A DNA stretch of 64,000 nucleotides, from NCBI GenBank assembly GCA_951640165.1, contig OX621255.1, positions 6,138,001 through 6,202,000 of the forward strand, in the 5' to 3' direction. This document shows positions 44,236-54,800 of this stretch, piece by piece. The notes beneath the pieces are model-generated. The model searched no databases, was not told where the DNA came from, and saw nothing but the letters and a program-made list of their open reading frames with translations. The stretch is from Pseudoips prasinana. Its lineage: Eukaryota; Arthropoda; Insecta; Lepidoptera; Nolidae. Every line of letters starts with the position of its first letter. Position 1 is the stretch's first letter. The translations under genes were made by a program, and so were the position numbers.

Positions 44236-47200
44236 GTAAGAATAATAGCCAAATTTATTATAAAAAATAAATTTAGAACACTAATTAAGTATTAATTATA
44301 TTGTTTTCATTATCTCTAGGTCGCGAAGAAGCTGCAGCTGCCGGCAAAGCCTTGAAAGCTGAAAATTACCAATTTGATATTGCCCACACTTCTGTCCTTA
44401 AGCGGGCACAGATCACATTAAACACTATTTTGCAAGAGATTGGCCAAACTGATATTCCTGTTGAAAAGACTTGGCGTTTAAATGAGAGACATTATGGTGG
44501 TCTTACTGGTCTTAACAAAGCTGAAACCGCTGCCAAATATGGTGAAGCACAGGTATGATAAGTTTCAAATTGTTGGCTAAATTCTAAAACACAATATCAA
44601 AATAACTGAATTATAAAACAAAATTGTATTGCATATTACCATTGATTTGATTTATGAGCAGAAAAGGATTCTGGTTCTATATAGGTTTAAAGAACTATTT
44701 CTCATAAGAATTTCACCGCTTGTTTGAATGAGATACATAATAATGATAAACTAGCTGTGCCCTGTGGTTTCACCTGTTTTAATAATTTGATTATTTAATT
44801 TAATTGGATATATAAGCTATAACACTACCAAGTTTCATAAAAATATGTTCCATCGGTTTTGGTTGAAGAATCACACTAATATTATAAAGGCAAAAGTTTG
44901 TGAGTGTGTATGTTTGTTACTTCTTCATATCTGTATGGCTAGAGTGATATTAATAAAATTTTGTATGGAGTTAGCTGACACCCTGGATTAACACATAGGC
45001 TATAATATATAAAGTTTAACATGGGTGAAACCACAGGGCACAGCTAGTAACAAATATCAACAAATCCATACTCACAATTTCACATTTAGAATTAATAGCA
45101 TTATGTTTGCACAAAATAGCTTGTTTCCATCATTAGTTGAAATTACAAGTTCTTGAACATTTAATTTCAACATGCATACTTTAAAATGAAAATATAAAAA
45201 AAATACACAATTAACTAATTTATTAAATAAAAATAAATAAATAAAAAAGGTTTTTATTCACATAGACTTAAAAAGCGCTTGTAAATAGTCAGAACATGTT
45301 TGTAGTAATATAGTTGTATACATTATTATTTCTAGTAACATAGATATTTAGGTACATATTGTATGAAAACATTTATAAAATTTATTATATTATAGCAATG
45401 ATATTTAGCTAGCTCATATCAAGTTATTGTCAAGAAATTATGTTTAATTATCTAGTTGAAGTCTAATATTTTTACTACATATTGTCAATGGTACTGTCTA
45501 TATTAAGGTATTATTATTATTGTAATATAAATAATTACATTAAAATTAGGAGAACATATTATAATTCTACTAGGTAACCAATGTAGGTAGGTAGTAAGCA
45601 AGTATTATAATTGTTTTATATCTTACCTTTACTAACAGTAATTCAGTTATTTTAACATGCTGTATGGTTGATGGACGTAGAGTGTTTTTAAATTTACTCA
45701 CCTTTAGACTAGTTATTATATGATTAACTATCTTCATCAGATTACCTATAAAGAAGCCACGCGTGCACTGCGGGCGCTAAATATGTTGTCTAACAGCATT
45801 GATATCTTTTCGTGCACACTGAATGAATTCACACACCGCTTATTGTGCAATTTGTTTAGTTTAAGTTTTTACTATTGACTTATATATTTTTGTTTTTAAT
45901 TTATAAGTATATAGGGTATTAATATAATAGGGTATGTGATTAGGTATTAAGTTCCTGTAATGATAGTTTATATGTGTTAATCAAAATGTTTTTATATTAT
46001 ATTTTTAGGTGCAAATCTGGCGTCGTAGTTTCGATGTGCCCCCACCAGCAATGGAGAAAGACCACCAGTACTATGAGACCATTGTCAAGGATCCTCGCTA
46101 TGCTGATGTGAAGCCTGAAGAGTTCCCCATGTTTGAGAGCTTGAAGCTAACAATTGACAGGACACTTCCTTATTGGAACAATGTTATTGTGCCCCAGGTA
46201 ATAAAAATTACAGGATATTTTTAAAAAAGGAAATGCTCAATATAATATAATAAAATTTATTCAGAAAATCAACAATACAACATATTGAGTGTGGTCTAGT
46301 CCTCCCACTAGGATTCCCTGTATTGCGGAGCACTAGCTCCTTCCAAGTGGTTTACAAGTAGTTTTTTATGTTACATAATTCATGTTACATATGAATTATG
46401 TAACATAAAAAACTACTTGTTTGTACATCAGAGATTAGTATTAAAATACTATTCTATATTCAACATGTAGATTAATTAATGCACATCCTGAAAATAGTTA
46501 GTTCAGAATCATTTACTTAATTGTTTTATATCATTTTTAATATAGGAAATTTGGAAAAAAAATATATTTTTAATATATATTTTATCCAAAAATAATTAAT
46601 ATGTACTTGAAATTATTGTCATATAAACCCTGTACAGGCAAAACAAATTGAAATGGACCGTAAGTCAAAGTAATAAGACTTTTAAAATCGCAGTTTTAAT
46701 AGTATTCATACAAATTTTATCATTCAATACAAAATAAAGAAAAATAAACTTTATTTCAAGAAACTAATTTAGTAAATAACAATGCACATATATGTTATAT
46801 TAAAAATTCAGTGTATGTATTATGATTAAACCATAATATTCTTATTGGGGTGTCTGAGGGTGTGCGTTAATTACATTACATGTTGTATACTATTCTATAT
46901 CCCAAAAATCTTTAAAAATACCATACATATTAAATTTAATTTGTGACATTAGCAAAGTGTGTGGATATTGTGTAATGCCAACAATAAATAGGATATTATT
47001 TAGGTACATAATTTAATTATCATTCTCATTATATAATAATATATTTGTAAAACCATCTTTATCCCTAGAAACATTATTGTATTTCTTGAATTTCAGATCA
47101 AAGAAGGAAAGAGAATTATTATTGCTGCCCACGGAAACAGCCTGAGGGGTATTGTTAAGCATTTAGATGGTATGTATAATTTTTACTATATGCTTTACTT

Positions 47201-50200
47201 TATATACAAGGTGTAACATAAGTAAGAGCTGATTTCACCGTTAAAATTAAACGCGATCAATGGGCGCTAAACTCGGTTCCGCTTCCTGTAACTGAGTTTA
47301 TTGATCGCGTTTAATTTTAACGGTGAAATCGGCACTAAGTAGTAAATGTTAGTAAATTAGCTTAATTTGCGTAACATGCCAAATACACAAAAAACTAATA
47401 GAATCAGCTGATGTATTTCGTATGGGCTGACATTAAAATCTTTAACAATTTTTTCAGACATCTTTATAATAAATTGTATAAATTTAAGACTGGGTGGGAA
47501 TCAAATTCACGACCATGGGGTATCCGGCCCCATGTGCGTTAGGGCCAGCGCAGACAGAGAGGAAGGCAGCGGAGAGAATATTAAGGCACTAGAAAATCAA
47601 CTTTAAGATTATTTAAATAAAGTGCATGTATGCTTGAACATTATATGCCCGAGACCGCGCGAGCGTTTTATGTCAGGTTCAAGCATATATGCACTTTATT
47701 CCTATAATTCTAAAGTTGATTTTCTAGTGCCTTAATAAAATCCTCTCCGCTGCGCTCCTCTCGGTCTGCGCTGGTCCTTAACCGCTCCGCCACCCCACCA
47801 CCGTGGTTCTGAGACCCGAATTTATACAATCCATTCGATATTTCTTAACGCATTTAAGATGCTTTTAACGCCATCTTAAAATATTTTCTATATTTTCCAA
47901 ACTGGTTGTGTTTAATTAAACACAACCAGTTTGGAAAATATAGAAAATATTTAAGGTATGTGATTTACTCATGATACTGAACTAATTAGTTCAGTATCAT
48001 GAGTAAATCACATACCTTAATTTACATCTACTATTTATGTTAAGCCATGAATACAAAAACATTTTAGGTACTAGGTAATATATTACACAGTCCAGGCATG
48101 TGAAGTCTGATAGAGTACTTAAAATTTCAACTACAGTAATACCCCGCTTTACGCGAGGGATATGTTCCGGAAAAAATCTCGTTAACTGAAATTCGCGTAT
48201 ATCGAGGTATACGATTAAACATAATAAAATGAAATAAAAATAATACGAACCATATTAATCAATATTTGTTTTGTATTTAAAATACAACGTCCGAACTACG
48301 GAATCTAATCCCTGTGTCTCGGGGTACTTTACAAACATAATAGACGGACACAAATAATATCCAGACTCAGAACAACTACATATTTATGGGTCACACAAAT
48401 AGTTGTCCGGCGCGGGACTCGAACCCGCGACACAAAGCGGCGAGGCGACTGTCTTAGCCGCTGCGCCACGTGCACACACGTGTACTGCATAAAGTGTTCT
48501 AAGAGTTTATGCAGTACATACTATTATTAATTATTCTTTACGGAAAAATACAGCTATTGTCTTTTGGGTAACGTTTTTTACGTTCTTGTAAAATACGTTC
48601 ATAACACCCAACAATTAATTACCATTCGAAATTCGCGTTATAGCGAAACCGCGTATAACGGCGTCGCGTAAAGCGCGGTATTACCGTAAAACAAATAAAT
48701 AAAATTGAAGTATCTATTTGGTATGTCAAACTAACAGCTTTTTACTAAACACATATGAAAGTATATGTTACTTGTAACATAAAAATCGGATTAAAAAGCT
48801 TTGTATATAATATATGTTGTTCTGGCTAATCTCCAAATTGGCTGGATCAGTTTTGACTTTACTTTCACTGGCAAATAGCTGATATTACAAGGAGTAATAT
48901 AATATACATTTTGCATAAATTCTATGAGCTAAACAACCGGTTTTATTGTGTACTAGCGACGCTTTTAAGTACTTATTAGTACAAATTGTTTGTATATGGG
49001 AGTATAGAAAGATGTTGATTTTACGTTTTCAAGACTTTTTTAATTTTTCTTTACGTACAGACCTTCCCTGGACTTCCACGAATAATTCAAGACCAAAATT
49101 AGCCAAATCGGTAAAGGCGTTGTTGAGTTATAACATTACAACGAAAAGTGGCATTGATTTTTATATATACAGATAATGCATATGGTATTGCGGGTAACAA
49201 TTAGTAAACAAATAATCTTATTTTGTTTTACACTAGGTTAAGAGTACTAAACTAATATTATATTTTTATGATAACTCCACAATAGCCTTGACACAGATGT
49301 GTACTGATATCTGTCATATTTGGATACGAATTATTGTAAGAGATAACTAAGCAGAGCCAAGAGTGATAAATTATATCATATTTTTAATGAGGAATATATG
49401 CATATAATTGACTGCACGTGTGGCGCAGCGGCTAAGACAGTCGCCTCGCCGCTACGTGTCGCGGGTTCGAGTCCCACGCAGGACCACTATTTGTGTGACC
49501 CATAAATAGTTGTTCTGAGTCAGAACGTACTTGTGTCCGTCTATTATGTTTGTAAAGTACACCGCGATATTATTATTGATACTTAATACATTGTTATAAT
49601 ATGAAGATAATTTAAGCAACGAAGTTGATATTTGAATCATACTTGCAGTATCTATATAAGTATATGTAAGAGCTCTAAAAGTTATGGTGGGTGACAATTT
49701 TTTTCATGAAAATGTGAAAAGCGATCGCCCGTTTTAAAGTAAGATCTCATTACTCGACACATTAGCGTCTGTGCACTTTTGCCGCGTGGTTTAAGTTAAG
49801 CTGCTGTCCTTAGTGCCACGCGACAACCGCTATATACGAAAGGACACGTTGTGTTTAAATTATTATATTGTACGCTGTATTTAGATGTCATTAAAAGCTT
49901 GTTGTAATGTCTCATTACTCCCCACGTCCTCGCGCATTCTAGCGGTTACCGCGTAGTTCATGGGGCGTTACTAGTTCCAAACGGCATGCAGAGAATACCA
50001 TATCGACGCCGTAGAGTGAAAACCTCGGAAGTGATCATGAGCTAACTTTTCAGAAGCACTTCCGAGGTAGGTACGGCAGACTGAACGCGATCACGAACAA
50101 CGAGGTTCTCACATATTATGATCGAATTGACGTTAGGAGTGTCAGAAGCTCAGTGAAGCCGATTCGAAATATGCGTTTCGAGGTTTTCTTTCAAAACATG

Positions 50201-51233
50201 CAAAGCGTTGAGGCTCAGAATGTCAACTTCCCAAAATGTCTCCTGGTACCAAAATGTCAACTTCCCATAATGTCCCTTTCCCAAAATGTTGCTAACCTAA
50301 CCTATTGGTTTAGGCTCAGAATGTCAACTTTGGAAGTTGACATATAGGTTAGGTTAGCGCAGCCGGGGGTTGCGGAAGTATCGTATGTTCCCGCGACCCC
50401 TGGCGCAGGTGTGAGATGGAACACCGGGGTGGTTTTTAGTCAGTAGGAGTCTGTCAGACCCCTCCGCTTCCCCCGAGGCGGAGGACATCCATGCAGGATT
50501 TTCCACCCCGCAAAAAAAAAAAAAAAAAGGGTTAGGTTAGCAACATCTTGGGAAAGGGAGGTTCAGAATGTCAACTCTGAGCCTAAACCATGCAAAGAAG
50601 CTAATTTTATTACAATAGTTAAGTATTCTTAACCTACTGTAATTCAAAATAAGATTATTTGTTTACTAACAGTTACCCGCAACATTATAAAACAGGTTGT
50701 TTGGTTTATAGAAATTATGAAAAATGTATAATATATTACTCCTTGTGATATCAGTTATTTGCCAGTGAAAGAATAGTCAAAACTGATCCAGCCAATTTGG
50801 AGATTAGCCAAGCACTTACATACTAGCAATTACATAAAAATCGGTTATATTGGTATAGATGATTGGTTATAGATGTAACATATAATTTCATGTGTTTTGA
50901 AAGCTGTTAGTTTGACATAACAAATAGATACTTCAATTTTATTTATTTGTATAGAATAATTTAGTTAACATCTGACATTCGAGGTTTACACTCTACAGTG
51001 TCGATATGTGCATATAGATGTTTAGTGATCAAATGTTATTATAATTTATGTTTTTGTTGTTTTTAGATCTCAGCGATGCTGCCATCATGGAACTGAACCT
51101 GCCAACTGGCATTCCATTTGTCTACGAATTAGACGAAAACATGAAACCTGTAGATTCTATGGTCTTCCTCGGTGATGAAGAAACCGTGAAAAAGGCTATG
51201 GAAGCTGTTGCCGCCCAGGGCAAAGCCAAGTGA
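44133..51233 (+). CDS. Pglym78: phosphoglycerate mutase (cofactor-dependent), five coding exons
   Basis: Exons 44133-44235, 44320-44552, 46009-46197, 47097-47169 and 51067-51233 join in phase to 765 nt, 254 aa, the usual length of animal PGAM. The product interconverts 3- and 2-phosphoglycerate in cytosolic glycolysis and gluconeogenesis. Visible motifs are [17 protein letters not shown] (phosphohistidine His11 and substrate loop), [13 protein letters not shown] (catalytic Glu) and AHGNSLRG (second catalytic His). ATG 44133 follows AACAAA and starts [14 protein letters not shown] as expected for the family. All introns are GT-AG. Intron 4 (3.9 kb) is packed with MITEs and palindromes. The gene is divergent from the AT-hook/CCCH gene and convergent with the ZNF511 gene. 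The symbol follows the Drosophila name of the canonical enzyme. Confidence 0.95.
44320..44552 (+). CDS. Pglym78: Pglym78 exon 2
   Basis: Acceptor TATCTCTAG, donor GTATGA. It starts G|GT CGC GAA GAA and includes [10 protein letters not shown] and [13 protein letters not shown], ending at GEAQ in phase 0. Confidence 0.93.
44753..44835 (-). mobile_element. Lep1-type Helitron 3' end fragment
   Basis: Minus strand ...GTGAAACCACAGGGCACAGC-TAG. In inverted orientation beside the fuller copy at 44871. Confidence 0.6.
44871..45052 (+). mobile_element. Lep1-type Helitron, near complete
   Basis: ATCACACTAATATTATAAAG ... GTTTGTTACTTCTTCATATC ... GTGAAACCACAGGGCACAGC-TAGTAA, in intron 2 of Pglym78. CTAG end, no coding capacity. 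Confidence 0.78.
45053..46008. other. rest of Pglym78 intron 2
   Basis: A+T-rich; no repeat with clear ends and no exon seen. Confidence 0.5.
46009..46197 (+). CDS. Pglym78: Pglym78 exon 3
   Basis: Acceptor ATTTTTAG, donor GTAATA, 189 nt in phase 0. It encodes [13 protein letters not shown] through [14 protein letters not shown], family-typical. Confidence 0.93.
46354..46420. repeat. perfect inverted repeat, 29 bp arms
   Basis: Arms 46354-46382 and 46392-46420 are exact complements (ACAAGTAGTTTTTTATGTTA...) around a 9 nt loop, in Pglym78 intron 3. Confidence 0.92.
47097..47169 (+). CDS. Pglym78: Pglym78 exon 4
   Basis: Acceptor AATTTCAG, donor GTATGT, 73 nt. It encodes [20 protein letters not shown] and KHLD, carrying the second active-site histidine; too short to stand out as an ORF. 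Confidence 0.92.
47226..47335. mobile_element. PIF/Harbinger-like MITE, 110 bp, TAA duplication
   Basis: Near-perfect ~40 bp inverted ends around GATTTCACCGTTAAAATTAA. TAA at 47223-47225 and 47336-47338. In Pglym78 intron 4, 60 bp after exon 4. Confidence 0.72.
47542..47777. mobile_element. PIF/Harbinger-like MITE, 236 bp, TTA duplication
   Basis: Inverted arms of ~100 bp (GGCCAGCGCAGAC..., GCACTAGAAAATCAACTTTA). TTA at 47539-47541 and 47778-47780. Confidence 0.75.
47879..47952. repeat. perfect 74 bp palindrome
   Basis: 37 bp half-sites meet at TTTAA|TTAAA with no spacer and no mismatch (TCTATATTTTCCAAACTGGT inside each arm). Confidence 0.95.
47951..48020. repeat. perfect 70 bp palindrome abutting the previous one
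   Basis: 35 bp half-sites meet at CTAA|TTAG (GATTTACTCATGATACTGAA inside each arm), no mismatch. It shares two bases with the 74 bp palindrome. Confidence 0.95.
48134..48686. mobile_element. pogo-like MITE interrupted by a SINE
   Basis: Ends CAGTAATACCCCGCTTTACG and CGTAAAGCGCGGTATTACCG, TA at 48132-48133 and 48687-48688. A minus-strand family C SINE sits inside (48292-48480). Confidence 0.72.
48292..48480 (-). mobile_element. SINE family C
   Basis: Minus strand GTGGCGCAGCGGCTAAGACA, GCGGGTTCGAGTCCCGCGCC, ACTATTTGTGTGACCCATAA, CACAGGGATT. Confidence 0.82.
49412..49572 (+). mobile_element. SINE family C
   Basis: CACGTGTGGCGCAGCGGCTA, GCGGGTTCGAGTCCCACGCA, body as in the other copies. Confidence 0.82.
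50195..50345. repeat. cluster of (A/G)AATGTCAACTTCCC motifs
   Basis: AGAATGTCAACTTCCC and AAAATGTCAACTTCCC-like motifs recur several times, one in inverted form (TGTCAACTTTGGAAGTTGACA), and again at ~50568. Continuous before the family F SINE split it. Confidence 0.65.
50346..50535 (+). mobile_element. SINE family F with TTAGGTTAGC duplication
   Basis: GCAGCCGGGGGTTGCGG ... CCCCTCCGCTTCCCCCGAGG ... A-run. GGTTAGGTTAGC flanks both sides, a good target duplication. Confidence 0.72.
51067..51233 (+). CDS. Pglym78: Pglym78 exon 5 (terminal)
   Basis: Acceptor GTTTTTAG. It starts G|AT CTC AGC ([17 protein letters not shown]) and ends AAQGKAK TGA. An ATTAAA at 51325-51330 is a possible polyadenylation signal. 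Confidence 0.93.
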
Positions 51234-51517
51234 ACGTAATATTATGTAATAATAATTTATTTATTATAAAAATATACTGTTAAAATGACTGACAGTATGT
51301 CAGTGTAAGTCACTTGAATTGTTAATTAAATATTTTCTGTTGCGATCGAGTTATGTAACTGAATCTCTGAAATGTTGTGTAGGATTACAAAATTAGTCGA
51401 ATTTAAAGAGATTCTTTTATTATTTTGGATGTAAGCCAATAAGTCAAGATCGTATTTAGACACAATAATGTAGCGTGGAATGGAAATTAAAATGCATATA
51501 TTAAGTGTTATATATCT

Positions 51518-51523
51518 TTTATT
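51518..51523 (-). terminator. AATAAA overlapping the ZNF511 stop codon
   Basis: The codons CCG AAA TAA A contain AATAAA across the stop. I see no other canonical signal in the next ~150 nt on that strand, so this may be the actual polyadenylation signal, giving a very short 3'UTR. Confidence 0.4.
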
Positions 51524-51857
51524 TCGGTAAACTTTCGCGTAAGTCTGTTATAACTTCATCCATATTTACGTCTTTTGGGACTCCAGCGTCGGCTTTAGTG
51601 AATTTCTTGCCTGTGTATTTCGCGAATGTTCTTTGTTTACTATTGGTTAGAACAATTTTATTTTTTGTCGTGCCAACATCGAGATCCATAGAAGCTTCGG
51701 CATCTGCATCTGAAATCGGTTTAGATTTCTTTTTTTTGTCTTTTGGTTTGGAGTCGAAACGGAAATCTTTAGGAAGTTTGTGTTCTTTGACGCAATGTTG
51801 CATTCGGTCATCAGCGTTCATGAATTTTATCTTGCATTCTTCAATGTAGCAGCAATA
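51519..51857 (-). CDS. ZNF511: ZNF511 orthologue, terminal exon
   Basis: Acceptor CTTTTCAG. It encodes [20 protein letters not shown] (third finger), [12 protein letters not shown], then a lysine-rich tail, ending RESLPK TAA. The stop overlaps an AATAAA (51518-51523). Confidence 0.92.
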   Translation of the reverse strand, partial: YCCYIEECKIKFMNADDRMQHCVKEHKLPKDFRFDSKPKDKKKKSKPISDADAEASMDLDVGTTKNKIVLTNSKQRTFAKYTGKKFTKADAGVPKDVNMDEVITDLRESLPK

Positions 51858-54800
51858 CTGAAAAGATAATCCGATGAATATTTTATACTATGCGCTAAGT
51901 TTCACGTCCTCTCCCTGTCAATGCGTCTAGAAATAGCAAATACATTTAATTAGCTCAATGTCATATTTGGGAAATTTATAGTCCTGAACTGTTTAGGAAA
52001 ATTGCTTTTAATTTCCCCACAAAATCCGTAAGACACTACACGCCGACCTTAGTGACAAATATTTACCGATTCCTTTGGCGAATGGGCAACAATATGAACA
52101 ATCAATTTTTCAATATTTTATAATAAATCAGAGACTGTAAAGACAGTTACCCAGCCTTAATATTTTTTTTAAACATAATTAATTAAATTATTTAGAAGGT
52201 AGGTAGTTGTTATTTTAATTTGTTCCACACAAAATTGTCTAAATAACCAGTTTCTCACCCGTGGAGACCTGTTATTGGTTTTCTGCTGCCATAATAATTA
52301 TAAATAATATCCTGTAATACCCCTACCTTAAAACTTCGAAGGTTTTCATACTAGCGTGCCATCTACACAAGCTACAACAATGCTGCCACCATAAATACTT
52401 AAACCGGATATTTAAAATGTACTGCATGGTTATTATTTGTATCATTATCACCATATCCGCCGGAAGACGCCCAATGAGCACATTTGCCTGTCTCCCCTCA
52501 CAAGATCAATGGTCCATCTTGTAGGGGGCCTACCGACGCTGCGTCTTCCGGTCCATCGTCGCCACTTGAGAGCAGGCCGTTTATGTCGTACACTCGCTAA
52601 AACATCAACTACTCGCTATCTAGGCGTAGTGGAACTATTCATTTTCTAACTCCTTGTTTCTTTTGATTAAATTCGTTGCGGGATCCAAGACAGTTAAAGC
52701 GATTCACCGGGACATTCCTGGGTCTCACCGCTCAGTGTCATTTCATTATGTGCTACTATTGATCCTGGCTTACAGGAGTTGCAGTGGTGGGTAAGAGGGA
52801 GGGTCTAGTCCCGATATCTAGGCGTAGTTTTAGATGAGAACCTCTCATTTCAACCCTATATCAGAAAATTATCAGGTAGAATAAAATTCGTAAAGCGTCA
52901 AGGATTAAGACATTTAGCTGAACCTAAAACTATGCAAATGGTATACTTCGCACTCTGTCAATCCCTTCTAGATTAGGTACTGCACCACAACGTGGGGTGG
53001 AGCATCTAAAGCCTACTTAATATTACCGGAACGAGCACAGTGTTTAAAATTAGTACAGACGCCTGCATATCAAGCTACTCCAATCTGTCAAATTTCCCCA
53101 ATTGAAAGTGAACATTATGCTTTTGTGGTTAAGTTGAAAATCTATAAAAGAAATTTGACAGATTGTGATAACTGGATGTGCTGTCTATACATTTAAACCG
53201 TACTGAGTTCCCACTAAAGACCTTTACGAATACTGTGCAGTGTTGATAGTAAGATAGGCAAGTGTTCATCCTCTAAACGATATTAAGGCAGCATAGTTTA
53301 AATAAAAACTACCTACAAGACTCCTATCTCAGTCACGTCACGTCCCGTACGTATAAAGCGTCAGTTTAGCGGTAGCGTGTTCAACCGTAGATAGATAATG
53401 AGGTCCTGGGTTCAAATCCTTGGTCGGGCCAAAAAATGGTTTGGGAATATTTCTGTTAAAAGACATTTCTTACTATCAGCCCGAAGTTTGGGAGTTGGCG
53501 GCATCACACCCCGTGCCTCAGAGAGCATGTAAAGCCGTCTGTCCTGTACCTGACCTGTTCCCGTTCGTGTCATTCCATCGGAACATGAGAGTGATGGATT
53601 AGAAAGGGCCCCTGTGTTTGCGCACAAACTTGTGCACTATAATATGTCTCTCTCACTTGGCTAGTCTCCATTGAGACTGGCTGACGTGGTCGAAATTCGG
53701 CCTGAAGGACCTTATTATTATTATACCCCAGGGCACCGAAATGTAAAAAGTCCAATGGACAAAAATTTTATCATTTCCTTGGATGTTTCCTATACAAAGA
53801 ACTACTGAATCCTTTTGACCTCCAGACGAAAAGTAGATAAATATGTGTGTAAATAACTAGTAACCAACTTCCTACTAAGGCTATCAGCAAAAATCGATAT
53901 GATTATCGCCTATTATAGATCCACACACACACTAATACATATGCACTTACACTAAATATTAGATTATCAATGCAGTAATCCTACTAATATTATAAAGCCG
54001 AAAGTTTGTAAGTATGGATGGATGTTTGTTACTCTTTCATGTAAAAACTACTGAATGGATTTTAATGAAACTTTACAATAATATAGCTTATACATCAGAA
54101 TAACACATAGGCTACAATTTATAAAGATATTGTGTGACTTGTTCAAAATGTGACGATAAGTATGTAGGAAAAATTTACCATTTGCGAGCTATTCCGGCGT
54201 GTACTGCCAAAACCGCTAGAGGTACACATTCTACTAATGTTATATACAAAATACATACATACAAAATAAATACATAAATGATTTATTTCATCTCCACAAA
54301 TTACGTGATATTAACATGAAACAAATAAAGATGACAAATGTATGAAGTTGCAACTTGTGGGAGATCTGGAGTCCAAACTAAGCGAAGGCTTGTATTTTGG
54401 CACTCCAGGCCCCCCCAAAACCTAGTAACCTAGCAAGATACTAACACACTACGACATATAAGTAAATAAGCCTGTGTAAGCGTGTGTGTGTGTGTGTACG
54501 CATGTGTGAGTGTGTGTACGCATGTGTGAGTGTGTGTACGCATGTGTGTGTGTGTGTACGCATGTGTGTGCGTGTGTACGCATTTGTGTGTGTGTGTACG
54601 CATGTGTGTTATAAATGATAAAGTTTGTGAGTATAGATGTATGTATGTATGTTGGTTACTCTTACGCCAAAACTACTAACGTACCTACATAATAATTAGT
54701 AAGTAGGTATATATAGTTTTAAGTATGGTACAAATAGTACCTTATAATATAGTACGCTTGCAACTGCCCCATCTCTCTAACTCCTTTCTCCTTTCACTAC

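Larger units (their letters stand above)
48691..50950. mobile_element. 2.26 kb element with long inverted arms in Pglym78 intron 4
   Basis: Left arm 48691-49256 and right arm ~50620-50950 are inverted copies (ATAAAATTGAAGTATCTATT outermost; AACAAATAATCTTATTTTG innermost), the right arm shortened. Inside lie a family C SINE, a family F SINE and a CAGAATGTCAACTT motif cluster. No transposase. Target duplication not resolved. Confidence 0.65.

Noticed and set aside
50340..50545. TTAGG telomeric repeat
   Set aside because: GGTTAGGTTAG occurs only twice, as the duplication around a SINE, not as an array.
54481..54612. CRISPR-like regular spacing
   Set aside because: It is a (TG)n minisatellite with no unique spacers, in a eukaryotic intron.
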